This document shows, piece after piece, positions 1-8,134 of a stretch of DNA of 9,402 nt (positions are counted from its first letter, which is position 1; each line of letters begins with the position of its first letter). A program made the position numbers and the translations under genes. The stretch comes from Alphaproteobacteria bacterium (GTDB taxonomy: Bacteria > Pseudomonadota > Alphaproteobacteria > JANQSM01), in the NCBI GenBank assembly GCA_028284025.1, contig JANQSM010000023.1, forward strand, positions 1-9,402, given 5' to 3'. The notes below the pieces were generated by a model. It was not told the origin of the DNA. It did no database searches and worked only from the letters and a program-made list of their open reading frames with translations.

Positions 1-330
1 GCAGAGGAAAATCCAGAATATGCTGAGCGGATAAACAGCCAGAACTTCGAAGCACGTGAACATGCGGTGTTGCACCAATTAGGGTTTTTAAAGAGGACAC
101 AAGCAAACTCTCATAGTGGAGAATGCACCTATAAGTGTGCTGGTAACACTACGATTACAGCCGTTGGCGCCAATATGATTTTGGCTAAAGATGCAAATGA
201 ACCTATAGATTTGCGGTTTATTGGCCCACTGGAGGACAGAATTAAGGATTTCCGTGAAGCAGGCAGCGGACGAAACCTGGACATTAGTGTGTTGGCTAAC
301 TTGGGAGGAAGGCTAGCAAATGCACGCTAG
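1..330 (+). CDS. C-terminal part of an unrecognised protein (5' end outside window)
   Basis: The reading frame is open from the first base of the window to a TAG at 328-330, giving 109 codons. The true start is therefore upstream; the GTG at 67 is only the first possible start codon inside the window and has no visible ribosome site. I do not recognise the family. The visible part is hydrophilic, with no membrane segment. It has a charged helix-like beginning (AEENPEYAERINSQNFEARE), a Cys-x3-Cys pair (CTYKC, residues 42-46 of the visible part), a more hydrophobic stretch (TTITAVGANMILA) and an acidic/basic C-terminal third (PLEDRIKDFREAGSGRNLD). A single Cys pair is not enough to claim metal binding. 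The gene converges on the RND permease gene: the two stop codons share the palindrome CTAG at 327-330, so no terminator fits between them. Confidence is moderate that this is a real gene tail and nil for function. Confidence 0.55.
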   Translation, partial: AEENPEYAERINSQNFEAREHAVLHQLGFLKRTQANSHSGECTYKCAGNTTITAVGANMILAKDANEPIDLRFIGPLEDRIKDFREAGSGRNLDISVLANLGGRLANAR

Positions 331-3300
331 TTTCTGACGGGTAATTTTCGTTTGATCGCGTGTTTGCGTCGCCCAAGCCATTCCTGGAATGTAAATTTAA
401 ACATTAATGCGCTGGGGGTTACCACCAGAGTCAGGATCGTGGCAAATGCTAGTCCGAAGGTAATGGAGGTTGCAAGCTGTGACCACCACTGGGTACTGGG
501 GGCACCGACTGAGATTTCTCTGGTCACAAAATCAATATTAGTTCTAAGAACCATCGGCAAAAGACCCAAAATAGTTGTTACAGTTGTCATTAAAACCGGG
601 CGCAGTCTTTGGGCACCCGTTAAAAGAATTGCTTCCATCGGATCATCATAGCGTTTGGCCAGAATTTGGTATGTATCGATTAAAACGATATTATTGTTTA
701 CCACAATCCCGGCCAGGGCAATCACCCCTACACCTCCCATAACAATACCGAATGGCTGGCCAGTAATTAAAAGGCCCAGAAAGACCCCGATAGTTGACAT
801 AATAATGGCAGATAGAATCAGAAACGCCAGATAGATGGAATTGAATTGAGTAACCAGAATAATGGCAATAATAAACAGTGCTAAACTAAAGGCGCTTTTT
901 AAGAAGGCTGAGGATTTTTCCTGATCCTCATTCTGACCACGGAATTCAATGTTCACACCTTCAGGAAGGTCAAAAGTTGATAGTTTAGCCCGTAATTCTT
1001 TAACTTTGTCATCTACCAGAACCCCAGGCTGGGCATCGGCTTCTACTTTCATGATGCGTTGGCTATCCACGCGATCAATTTTGCTGACCCGTTGTCTGGC
1101 TTCACGTGTGACAAAGGTAGAAATAGGAATATTGCCATCGCGCCCTGTGATACGAATTTTATCAAGTTGTTCAATGCCGCGTTCCCCCTTCGGGAAGCGC
1201 ACAATAATGTCTACTTCATCCCGCGCCCCTTCTGGTCGGAAGGTATCAATAATCACACCGTTGGTCAGCATACGAATAGCTTGCCCGACCATGGATGTAT
1301 CTACACCAAACTTGGCGGCTTGTTCCCGGTTAATATCCAACTGCCATTCAATACCAGGAACCGGAAGAGTATCTTCAATGTTCATCAATCCTTCGATAGA
1401 TTCTACCAAACTTCGAATTTGGGCAGTTGTGGCCGGAAGTAGTTCTGTATTGCGCGAACTGATCTGAATTTGAATGTCTTTTCCTTGTTGCGGCCCTTCT
1501 TCGGCTTTTTTCGTTTCAATATGGATTCCGCCGATATCGGATGTACGTTCCTGGGCTTCAGCCAAAATTTCGGAGGCGGATCGACGTTTATCCCAATCTA
1601 CAAACGAAAAGTTCACCAACCCGATTATATCTTCTGCCCCATCCTGGTTGGCTTGTGCTTGATTACCGGTGGCGGAATACACACTTTCAAATTCCGGCAT
1701 GTCCAGGACACGCTGTTCCACCCGTTTAATCAGATCATCCATTTCATCAATGGAGAGATTGCCGCGGGCATGTACAACCAAGGAAGCAAAATCGGGTTCA
1801 ACATCTGGAAAGAATTCTACGCCCTTTCCAAAGTTCTGGTACAGAACTTGGGTCCCGATCAGACCAAAGAAAGTGGCCAAGAGAATCAGACCGGGGCGGC
1901 TTAGCATTTTTCTTAGGAAATTGACATATTTTTTGGTAAAGCCATCAATGCTATCGAGCGTCATGGCAATCTCAATATCACCATCATCCGCGGGCGTTTC
2001 AGAACGAGTGGCTTCCCTTCGCTTTGCAATAATTGATCCTATAGTTGGAATAAATATCAGCGCCATCAATAGGGATGCAGTTAAGGTTGCCAACAAAGTA
2101 ATAGGCATGTACTTCATAAATTCACCCACAATATCTGGCCAGAAAAGCAGTGGGAAAAATGCAGCCAGTGTTGTAGCGGTGGAGGTCGCGATTGGCCAGG
2201 ACATGCGTTTTGCTGCCATACCATAGGCTTTGACTGGCGGTAACCCTTCGTTCAGTTTACGGTCAGCATATTCAGTGACAACAATTGCCCCGTCCACCAA
2301 CATCCCCACGGCCAGGATCAAGCTGAACAATACAACAACATTTACCGTCAATCCCATCACGCTTAGGGTTAAAATGCCCAGCAAAAAAGAACCAGGCACA
2401 GCAATACCCACCAGCAGGCCGGATTTAAGGCCTAAAATGGCGACAACGACAATCATTACAAGGAGAACGGCGCTGATGACGTTGTTTTGTAGATCGCGCA
2501 GCATATCGCGAATCTGGATGGATTGATCCTGAATATAGGCGATTTGCACAGCTTTTGGCCATAACGTGGATTGACTTGTCACTAAGGCTTTTACATCCTC
2601 GATTGTTTCAATAATATTGCGACCTGTGCGTTTCGTAATTTCCAGTGCCACGGCTGGTTCACCATCCAGGTGTGCATAGCCTTCTGAGTCTTTAAATGTA
2701 GGGCGCACAGAAGCAATATCTTTAACCAGAACGGTACCCTCATCACGGGCAACAATCGGCATATTCATAATATCTTTGGGGTTTTCAAACAGGCCAGGGA
2801 CTTTGATGGCGAACCGCCCTTGGCCGGTATCCATCACACCCGCAGCAACCAGCTGATTGGAACGCTGAACAAAGTTAATGATATCTGTTGTTTCTAGCTG
2901 ATAGCTTTCCAGTTTTAGTGGATCTATCACGATTTCCACTACTTCTTCCCGGTCTCCCACAATCCGTGCTTCCAGTACATTGGGTAAGCTTTCCAGTTCA
3001 TCCTGCAAATCACGGGATAGATTAACCAATGTGCGCTGGGACACATTACCAGAAAGAATTACAGTAATAACCGGAAAATCACTGAAAGAGACTTCCTTTA
3101 CAACAGGTTCATCAGTTTCTTCAGGAAGGTCAGGGCGGGCCAGATCCACCGCCTGGCGTACGTCATCCAGTGCTTTATCAACATTAAAGCCGGCGTCAAA
3201 TTCTAAAATAACATTACCGCCCCCCAGATAACCATTACCGCGCATTTCATCAATACCTTCAATAACGCGCAATTCCTGTTCCATTGGGCGTAACAGAAGG

Positions 3301-3485
3301 CGTTCTGAATCTTCTGGTGAAATCCCGTCATGCGTCATCGATACATAAATAATCGGGATTTGAATATCAGGGGATGATTCTTTCGGGATATTGATATACG
3401 CATTTGTCCCAGCAACGAAAATCAATAGTAAAAGCAGCAAAATAGTGCGATTGCGGTTTAAGGCAGCATCAATCATGGAATGCAT
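327..3485 (-). CDS. RND-family efflux transporter, inner-membrane permease (AcrB/HAE type)
   Basis: This is the proton-driven inner-membrane pump of a tripartite efflux system. At 1052 aa it has the normal length for the AcrB family. The layout is the duplicated RND plan: TM1 at about residues 13-30, a first periplasmic porter region at about 31-335, a TM2-TM6 bundle at about 336-487, TM7 at about 531-548, a second porter region at about 549-860, and TM8-TM12 at about 862-1030. The family signature GMLVDGAIVVTEYADRK lies at 394-410 in TM4, and GIVVNNNIVLIDTY at 926-939 in TM10. AcrB has an Asp-Asp pair in TM4 and a Lys in TM10 for proton relay; here TM4 keeps only the first Asp (D398, followed by G399) and TM10 carries N930-N932. 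Known families vary at these sites, so this marks a subfamily rather than a broken pump. ATG 3485 is preferred over the ATG nine bases later (M4) because AGGA (plus-strand 3494-3497) sits 8 nt before it. The adaptor gene ends 1 nt upstream, so the two are an operon. The substrate cannot be inferred. Confidence 0.95.
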   Translation of the reverse strand: MHSMIDAALNRNRTILLLLLLIFVAGTNAYINIPKESSPDIQIPIIYVSMTHDGISPEDSERLLLRPMEQELRVIEGIDEMRGNGYLGGGNVILEFDAGFNVDKALDDVRQAVDLARPDLPEETDEPVVKEVSFSDFPVITVILSGNVSQRTLVNLSRDLQDELESLPNVLEARIVGDREEVVEIVIDPLKLESYQLETTDIINFVQRSNQLVAAGVMDTGQGRFAIKVPGLFENPKDIMNMPIVARDEGTVLVKDIASVRPTFKDSEGYAHLDGEPAVALEITKRTGRNIIETIEDVKALVTSQSTLWPKAVQIAYIQDQSIQIRDMLRDLQNNVISAVLLVMIVVVAILGLKSGLLVGIAVPGSFLLGILTLSVMGLTVNVVVLFSLILAVGMLVDGAIVVTEYADRKLNEGLPPVKAYGMAAKRMSWPIATSTATTLAAFFPLLFWPDIVGEFMKYMPITLLATLTASLLMALIFIPTIGSIIAKRREATRSETPADDGDIEIAMTLDSIDGFTKKYVNFLRKMLSRPGLILLATFFGLIGTQVLYQNFGKGVEFFPDVEPDFASLVVHARGNLSIDEMDDLIKRVEQRVLDMPEFESVYSATGNQAQANQDGAEDIIGLVNFSFVDWDKRRSASEILAEAQERTSDIGGIHIETKKAEEGPQQGKDIQIQISSRNTELLPATTAQIRSLVESIEGLMNIEDTLPVPGIEWQLDINREQAAKFGVDTSMVGQAIRMLTNGVIIDTFRPEGARDEVDIIVRFPKGERGIEQLDKIRITGRDGNIPISTFVTREARQRVSKIDRVDSQRIMKVEADAQPGVLVDDKVKELRAKLSTFDLPEGVNIEFRGQNEDQEKSSAFLKSAFSLALFIIAIILVTQFNSIYLAFLILSAIIMSTIGVFLGLLITGQPFGIVMGGVGVIALAGIVVNNNIVLIDTYQILAKRYDDPMEAILLTGAQRLRPVLMTTVTTILGLLPMVLRTNIDFVTREISVGAPSTQWWSQLATSITFGLAFATILTLVVTPSALMFKFTFQEWLGRRKHAIKRKLPVRN

Positions 3486-3486
3486 A

Positions 3487-4620
3487 TCAGTTATCCTGCC
3501 CCTGTTGGCCTTGTTGTCCTTGAGAAATATTCTGCTGATATGTCGGGATTACTTTTTCGCCGGGCTTAATAAATTCCTGGCCAACAACTACAAGGCGAAC
3601 CATTTGCGGTAGGCCGGAGATCCAGACAGTACCGTTGGGCGCATCATCAACAATCTCAACTGGATTAAAAGCTACCATGTTATCTTCATTTACAGTTTTA
3701 ACGCCTACGATACCATCATCTGAAAGGGTGAGAATCGCCGGGCTAATGTTGTGTGCCATTACCGGATTTAATTTTATTTTTATCTCAGCTGTCAATCCGG
3801 CAGGAATAGCGTGGTTGGGGTTAGGGATTTCCAGTTCCAGAGGGAAGGTACGGGTTTGCTCTTTGCCGCGCACTGCAATGTAATGAATCTTTCCCTGCAA
3901 GCTCTCGTGCCCCGGAATAGCCGCCAGACCAACTTGACCTACGGAAAATTTTGCTACTTCATCTTCATTGGCTTCTGCCAGTACGTAAAGTGGATCAAGG
4001 TCAACAATTTCTGCCACAATATCGCCAACTTTAACAAAATCACCTTCTTCCACCATACGGTCATTTAAGACGCCATCAAAGGGAGCTTGAACTTTGGTAT
4101 TTTGAATTTCCAGCTTTAGCGCAATGACGTTGGCTTCTGCTTCCCGGATGTTGGCTTCCGCTGCGGCAAGTTGCGTTGAAGATCTAAACCCTTCTTTGGC
4201 CAGTTTTTTTGAAGCTTCATAAACACTTTGCAATTCCCGTAATTTAGCTTCTGCTTGGCTTAAGCGTTCGTACCGGTCATCAATATCCAGGACAAACAGG
4301 GCTTGCCCTTTTTTAACCCGGATGCCGCGTTCTGCCTTGATGGTGTTTACTGTACCCTCGGCTTCAGATTTCAATTCTACCTGGCGAGAATATCCTGTCC
4401 GACCCCGCAAAACCAACTCATTGGCCTTGGATTCTGCCATGCTTTGTTTAACTTCTACCTTAGTAAGCTGGTACTCAGTTGCTTGTTTTTTGGCAGGCAA
4501 CGTTTCAGGCTCTTCAAATTGGCCGGAAAGAATCCAGACGAAGGCAATGGTAGCAAAAATAATTGCAATAAGAACGGATCGGTTAGGTCTTTTGTGGGAA
4601 GTTTTCTCTGCCGGTTGCAT
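3487..4620 (-). CDS. RND efflux periplasmic adaptor (membrane fusion protein, HlyD/AcrA type)
   Basis: This protein would link the inner-membrane pump to an outer-membrane channel across the periplasm. It has 377 aa, a usual length. A basic N-terminus (residues 1-14) precedes one hydrophobic segment (about 15-32, SVLIAIIFATIAFVWIL). I see no lipobox Cys, so it is probably membrane-anchored rather than a lipoprotein. The two half-lipoyl motifs are at about 82-112 (ELKSEAEGTVNTI ... VKKGQALFVLD) and 176-207 (KVQAPFDGVLNDRMVEEGDFV). They flank an Ala/Glu/Lys-rich helical hairpin at about 115-172. A beta-barrel region follows at about 208-285 (LYVLAEANEDEVAKF, PAGLTAEIKI) and a membrane-proximal region from about 292-360. 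The end is a low-complexity GQQGQQGQ tail (368-375). The gene is first in a two-gene operon and its stop is 1 nt before the permease start. ATG 4620 follows a weak AGG at a 5-nt spacing. No outer-membrane factor gene is in the window, so that partner must be encoded elsewhere. Confidence 0.93.
   Translation of the reverse strand: MQPAEKTSHKRPNRSVLIAIIFATIAFVWILSGQFEEPETLPAKKQATEYQLTKVEVKQSMAESKANELVLRGRTGYSRQVELKSEAEGTVNTIKAERGIRVKKGQALFVLDIDDRYERLSQAEAKLRELQSVYEASKKLAKEGFRSSTQLAAAEANIREAEANVIALKLEIQNTKVQAPFDGVLNDRMVEEGDFVKVGDIVAEIVDLDPLYVLAEANEDEVAKFSVGQVGLAAIPGHESLQGKIHYIAVRGKEQTRTFPLELEIPNPNHAIPAGLTAEIKIKLNPVMAHNISPAILTLSDDGIVGVKTVNEDNMVAFNPVEIVDDAPNGTVWISGLPQMVRLVVVGQEFIKPGEKVIPTYQQNISQGQQGQQGQDN
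3494..3497 (-). promoter_or_regulatory. Ribosome-binding site of the RND permease gene
   Basis: On the minus strand, AGGA lies inside the last codons of the adaptor gene and is followed by 8 nt and then ATG at 3485. This spacing favours the first Met (MHSMID) over the second (MIDAAL), which would be 17 nt from the site. Its position inside the upstream gene fits translation coupled to the adaptor. Confidence 0.6.
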
Positions 4621-4690
4621 TGAAGCCTATACTCATGTAGTTATCAGATATCCAAAAAATAGGGTCTTTATTCATGAAAAGCTAGTGCCA
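4621..4690. promoter_or_regulatory. Divergent intergenic region between efflux operon and rlmE
   Basis: These 70 bp must hold both the efflux operon promoter (minus strand) and any rlmE promoter (plus strand). Candidate boxes are weak. On the plus strand, TATACT at 4628-4633 resembles a -10 box but has no good -35 partner. On the minus strand, TTGGAT followed 16 nt later by GTATAG could be a pair, but it would place the start of transcription almost on the adaptor ATG. An AT-rich stretch around a GATATC palindrome (4647-4652) lies in the middle and could be an operator core, though its arms are not extended. No regulator gene (TetR or MarR type) adjoins the efflux operon. Neither promoter can be assigned with confidence. 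Confidence 0.35.
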
Positions 4691-5365
4691 ATGTCAGAAA
4701 AACTAACATTATCCAGAAACAAGGCGAAAACAAATCTAAAGCGCAAAAAGGGACGCAAGAACTCGTCTCAGCGCTGGTTGCAGCGCCAGCTTAACGACCC
4801 ATACGTGCATGAAGCTAGAAAGAAAGGTTATCGGAGCCGTGCAGCTTTTAAGTTATTGCAGTTAAATGAAAAGTTTCATTTTTTAAAAACCGGCCAAAAG
4901 GTGCTGGATTTAGGTGCAGCCCCTGGGGGATGGACGCAAATAGCTGCCAACGCTGTTGCCCCCCAAGGCAAGGTGGTTGGCATTGATATTCTGGAGATGG
5001 AACCAATCGCCGGTGCGGTCAATCTGCAAGGAGATATTTATGATGAAGGTGTGCTGGACACTTTGATTCAGGAGTTGGGAAGCAAAGCAGATCTGGTTTT
5101 AAGTGATATGGCTGCCAATACTATAGGGCATGCTGCCACGGATAATTTACGCACGATTGCTCTGGCTGAAGCTGCAGCCGATGTCGCTATTCACACTTTG
5201 AAGGAGAGCGGAACCTTTGTCGGCAAAGTCTTTCAGGGCGGGGCAAACAAAGGTTTGTTGGATCTGTTGAATGCTCACTTTGAAAAGGTGAAACACTTTA
5301 AACCACCGGCATCCCGTAAAGGTTCTCCGGAAACATATGTTGTTGCAATGGGGTTTAAGGCGTAA
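4691..5365 (+). CDS. rlmE: 23S rRNA (uridine-2552 2'-O)-methyltransferase RlmE (FtsJ/RrmJ)
   Basis: RlmE methylates the 2'-OH of U2552 in the 23S rRNA A-loop using S-adenosylmethionine, a late step of large-subunit assembly in the cytoplasm. Starting at ATG 4691 the protein is 224 aa; E. coli RlmE has 209. The extra length is a basic N-terminal leader (about residues 1-25, Lys/Arg rich), common in alphaproteobacterial members. The fold is plain to see: RWLQRQLNDPYV at 28-39, the SAM-binding motif DLGAAPGGWTQIA at 73-85, and an acidic loop GIDILEME at 97-104. The catalytic K-D-K-E tetrad is complete: K54 (in SRAAFKL), D139 (in LSDMAAN), K179 (in FVGKVFQG) and E214 (in KGSPETYVV). The frame stays open upstream to 4322, but that part overlaps the adaptor gene antisense and has no family similarity, so the start was moved to 4691. 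GTG at 4685 is a possible alternative. No strong ribosome site is visible. The gene is divergent from the efflux operon and 73 bp before guaB. Confidence 0.95.
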   Translation: MSEKLTLSRNKAKTNLKRKKGRKNSSQRWLQRQLNDPYVHEARKKGYRSRAAFKLLQLNEKFHFLKTGQKVLDLGAAPGGWTQIAANAVAPQGKVVGIDILEMEPIAGAVNLQGDIYDEGVLDTLIQELGSKADLVLSDMAANTIGHAATDNLRTIALAEAAADVAIHTLKESGTFVGKVFQGGANKGLLDLLNAHFEKVKHFKPPASRKGSPETYVVAMGFKA

Positions 5366-5372
5366 TTACCTG

Positions 5373-5400
5373 TTGCATCGGGCATAAAAATCTGTATAAC
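5373..5400 (+). promoter_or_regulatory. Predicted guaB promoter (TTGCAT - 16 nt - TATAAC)
   Basis: In the 73-bp gap between rlmE and guaB, a -35 box TTGCAT (5373-5378) and a -10 box TATAAC (5395-5400) are separated by 16 nt. The predicted start of transcription is near 5407, giving a leader of about 32 nt. The -10 box lies inside TCTGTATAACCTC (5391-5403), which recurs exactly at the guaA promoter (8862-8874). There is no stem-loop before it, so readthrough from rlmE is also possible. Confidence 0.6.
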
Positions 5401-5426
5401 CTCAACTGCAATCTGAATGAACGTAT

Positions 5427-5431
5427 AAGGA
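5427..5431 (+). promoter_or_regulatory. Ribosome-binding site of guaB
   Basis: AAGGA lies 7 nt before the ATG at 5439, an ideal spacing. It confirms the guaB start, and it contrasts with guaA, which has no such site. Confidence 0.75.
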
Positions 5432-5438
5432 TTGCGCC

Positions 5439-6893
5439 ATGTCTTTTAAAAAATCATACACTTTTGACGATGTTTTGCTCAAACCTGCCTATTCCGAGGT
5501 TCTGCCCGGAGAAGTTGTAACGCGCACACGGTTAACCAAAACCATTGATCTTGCAATCCCCATTGTTTCCTCTGCCATGGATACCGTAACGGAAGGGGAA
5601 ATGGCTATTGCTATGGCTCAGGCTGGTGGTATTGGTGTGGTACATCGCAATATGGATATTGAAAAACAGGTGGCAGAAATCCGCAAGGTGAAGAAGTTTG
5701 AATCTGGCATGGTTGTGGATCCAGTAACTTTACCGCCAGATTCCAGATTGGCTGATGCTATTCGCATTATGGATGAGATGAGTATTTCCAGCATCCCTGT
5801 GGTGGAAACATCGGGTAAGTTGGTTGGGATTTTGACCAATCGTGATGTCCGCTTTGCCAAAAACATGAAAACACCAGTGTCGGAGCTGATGACATCGGAT
5901 CTTGTTACTGTTGAGGCCGGGGTTTCCAAGGATGAAGCTAAAGCATTGCTGCACAAACACCGTATTGAAAAACTATTGGTGGTAGATAAAAAGTTCCGGT
6001 GTGTAGGATTAATTACAGTAAAAGACATTGAAAAGTCGGTCAAATACCCGGATGCGACCAAAGATGAACATGGGCGCTTGCGTGTGGCAGCGGCAACAGG
6101 GTCTGGTGAGGAAGGTATTGAGCGCGCACAAGCCTTGTTTGAGGGCGGCGCAGATGTGGTGATTGTGGATACGGCCCATGGTCATTCAAAGAAAGTCATT
6201 GAGACAGTCAAAGCAATTACTAAAATGAAAAATGCCGGGCAAATTATAGCTGGAAACGTTGCCACTGCTGAGGGTGCCAAGATGCTGATTGATGCCGGGG
6301 TGAATGGCATCAAGGTTGGTATTGGGCCAGGGTCCATTTGTACGACCCGGATTGTTGCCGGGGTAGGTGTACCACAATTAACAGCATTGATGGATACGGT
6401 GGAAGAAACTGTCAAGCATGACATTCCGGTGATTGCCGACGGTGGAATTCGCTTTTCCGGTGATATCGCCAAATCCATTGCCGCCGGGGCAGACAGTGTA
6501 ATGATTGGATCCTTGCTGGCCGGGACGGAAGAAGCCCCAGGCGAAGTTTTCCTGTATCAAGGGCGCCCCTATAAATCTTACCGCGGGATGGGATCTTTGG
6601 GTGCCATGGTCAAAGGTTCCGCTGATCGGTACTTTCAGGGGGAAATTAAAGAAAGTTTGAAGCTTGTCCCCGAAGGGGTAGAAGGAAAAGTCCCGTATAA
6701 AGGGCCGGTGACAACCATCTTGTACCAGCTGGTTGGAGGCTTGCGTGCTTCTATGGGGTATACTGGTAACAAAACCATCAAGGATATGCGCAAAAAGTCT
6801 ACTTTTATTGAGATTTCGACCGCTGGCATGCGCGAATCCCATGTGCATGATATTACCATTACCAAAGAAGCCCCGAATTACAAGCCGGATTAA
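5439..6893 (+). CDS. guaB: Inosine-5'-monophosphate dehydrogenase
   Basis: GuaB oxidises IMP to XMP with NAD+, the rate-limiting step of guanine nucleotide synthesis, as a cytoplasmic tetramer or octamer. The 484 aa are full length for bacterial GuaB. The N-terminal barrel segment opens with [18 protein letters not shown] (6-23), and SSAMDTVTE is at 44-52. A pair of CBS domains is inserted at about 91-200 ([22 protein letters not shown] and [21 protein letters not shown] regions); in this family they bind purine nucleotides and tune activity. The barrel resumes at about 211, with NAD-site DTAHGHS at 244-250. The catalytic loop GPGSICTTR (296-304) holds the nucleophile C301, and [19 protein letters not shown] is at 334-352. 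[10 protein letters not shown] (381-390) binds phosphate, and the mobile flap carries SADRYFQ (394-400). A conserved [11 protein letters not shown] lies at 433-443. No residue expected to be essential is missing. It has its own promoter and ribosome site, and the RsmB-type gene starts 2 nt after its stop. Confidence 0.98.
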   Translation: MSFKKSYTFDDVLLKPAYSEVLPGEVVTRTRLTKTIDLAIPIVSSAMDTVTEGEMAIAMAQAGGIGVVHRNMDIEKQVAEIRKVKKFESGMVVDPVTLPPDSRLADAIRIMDEMSISSIPVVETSGKLVGILTNRDVRFAKNMKTPVSELMTSDLVTVEAGVSKDEAKALLHKHRIEKLLVVDKKFRCVGLITVKDIEKSVKYPDATKDEHGRLRVAAATGSGEEGIERAQALFEGGADVVIVDTAHGHSKKVIETVKAITKMKNAGQIIAGNVATAEGAKMLIDAGVNGIKVGIGPGSICTTRIVAGVGVPQLTALMDTVEETVKHDIPVIADGGIRFSGDIAKSIAAGADSVMIGSLLAGTEEAPGEVFLYQGRPYKSYRGMGSLGAMVKGSADRYFQGEIKESLKLVPEGVEGKVPYKGPVTTILYQLVGGLRASMGYTGNKTIKDMRKKSTFIEISTAGMRESHVHDITITKEAPNYKPD

Positions 6894-6895
6894 GT

Positions 6896-8122
6896 ATGAC
6901 GCCAGGCGCGCAACTCAATGCCTCTATTGAGGTTCTGGATAGTTTTTTGCTGGAAAGAGCACCGCTGGATAATGCCCTGCGCCGTTATTTTCGTAATCGC
7001 CGTTTTATCGGATCCAAAGACCGTCAGGCAATTACCGGCTATGTTTATGATGCCATACGACATCTATTGCCTTTGCAATGGTGGGGTGCTGAAACGGCCC
7101 GCCATGTGATGCTGGCGGTCCTTGTGTTTTTAAGAAAAGAGAAGGACCCAGCCAGTTTTTTTGACGGGTCAAAATATGCTCCTGGGACTTTGACAGAAGA
7201 AGAGGTTGGTTTTTTAAAGAGCATAGAAAATCAAGAGCTTTATTCTAAAGATCAGCCGGAGGCTGTTCAGCTAAATTGTCCGGACTGGGCGTATGAAAAA
7301 ATCAAAATCTCTAATCCAGAAGATTATAAGCCTTTGCTGGAAGCATTGAATGAGCAAGCACCATTTGATCTGCGGGTTAATACCTTGAAAACAGACCGGG
7401 ATACAATATTACAGTGGTTAGAGGAACAAAATTTATATGCGGTTGCTTTGCAAGAATCATCGGCTGGAATTCGTTTGCTAAAAAGGCACCCAATTGAACA
7501 TTGGCAGCCTTTTAAAGAAGGCTGGATTGAGGTACAGGATGAGAATTCTCAGAGAGTAGCGGATATATTGCAGGCCAAACCAGGGGAACGTGTCGTAGAT
7601 TTTTGTGCCGGGGCTGGTGGCAAAACTCTGGCCATTGCTGCTGACATGAAAAACAAGGGCAGCATCTATGCGCTGGATACCAGTGCCGGAAGATTAAAGC
7701 GTGCAAAGGTTCGTTTTAATCGGGCTGGGGTTCACAATGTGCAAACTCATACACTGAAGGATGAGAATGATCCGTGGTTAAAACGTCATGCTGGAAAGTT
7801 TGATGCGGTTCTTGTCGATGCTCCGTGCAGTGGGTCAGGAACATGGCGGCGAAATCCAGATGCCAAATGGCGGTATGATCAATCCGCGCTGGATGATTTT
7901 GCTGCGCTGCAGCAAAATATTTTGCAGGCAGCCTCAAAATTAGTGAAACCGGGCGGACGAATTTTGTATGTAACATGTTCTGTTTTTAATCAGGAGAATA
8001 TGGATCAAGTGCGTGCGTTTAACGAAAATAACCCGTCCTACAAGTGTCTGGAAACCCAAGCATTTATGCCGCATTGCACAAGCGGGGACGGCTTTTTCGT
8101 TGCTTTATGGAGAAAAATTTAG
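6896..8122 (+). CDS. RsmB-type rRNA cytosine-C5 methyltransferase (NOL1/NOP2/Sun family)
   Basis: This is an S-adenosylmethionine-dependent RNA m5C methyltransferase. By family and context the likely target is C967 of 16S rRNA, as for E. coli RsmB/Sun. The protein has 408 aa (E. coli RsmB 429). Residues 1-60 and the following helical region resemble the NusB-like N-terminal domain (ALRRYFRNRRFIGSKDRQAITGYVYDAIRH). A linker region with APFDLRVNTLK (155-165) precedes the Rossmann catalytic domain from about 205. The SAM motif is DFCAGAGGKT at 235-244. The two family Cys are both present: C311 in DAPCSGSGTWRRNPDAKWR (308-326), which helps release the product, and C361 in VTCSVFNQEN (359-368), the attacking nucleophile. 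The start ATG is 2 nt after the guaB stop and has only a weak GGA before it, so translation is probably coupled to guaB. Another member of the family acting at a different cytosine cannot be excluded, so no symbol is given. Confidence 0.9.
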   Translation: MTPGAQLNASIEVLDSFLLERAPLDNALRRYFRNRRFIGSKDRQAITGYVYDAIRHLLPLQWWGAETARHVMLAVLVFLRKEKDPASFFDGSKYAPGTLTEEEVGFLKSIENQELYSKDQPEAVQLNCPDWAYEKIKISNPEDYKPLLEALNEQAPFDLRVNTLKTDRDTILQWLEEQNLYAVALQESSAGIRLLKRHPIEHWQPFKEGWIEVQDENSQRVADILQAKPGERVVDFCAGAGGKTLAIAADMKNKGSIYALDTSAGRLKRAKVRFNRAGVHNVQTHTLKDENDPWLKRHAGKFDAVLVDAPCSGSGTWRRNPDAKWRYDQSALDDFAALQQNILQAASKLVKPGGRILYVTCSVFNQENMDQVRAFNENNPSYKCLETQAFMPHCTSGDGFFVALWRKI

Positions 8123-8134
8123 TATGGTTTTGAG

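Noticed and set aside
7..60. Possible mobile element or attachment site at the window edge
   Set aside because: No repeat, transposase-like residue pattern or tRNA end is present, and the composition matches the rest of the window.
949..2226. Several plus-strand open frames of 127-185 codons opposite the permease gene
   Set aside because: Their compositions are rich in Ser, Arg and Pro, as expected of shadow frames. The minus-strand permease is continuous and has full family motifs, and none of the plus frames has a ribosome site or recognisable domain.
4322..4690. Open frame extending rlmE upstream to ATG 4322, giving 347 aa
   Set aside because: The extra 123 residues lie antisense to the adaptor gene, show no family similarity and would exceed the RlmE length by far. 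The domain begins just after ATG 4691.
5366..5438. Guanine-sensing riboswitch before guaB
   Set aside because: The predicted leader is only about 32 nt, too short for a purine or PRPP/ppGpp aptamer, and no paired arms are visible.
6667..6677. CCCCGAAGGGG hairpin
   Set aside because: The stem is only 4 bp and lies inside guaB over conserved codons with no T-tract after it, so it is not a terminator.
5618..6848. Minus-strand open frames opposite guaB (147 and 156 codons)
   Set aside because: They are shadows of a well-conserved guaB coding sequence and show no protein motifs.
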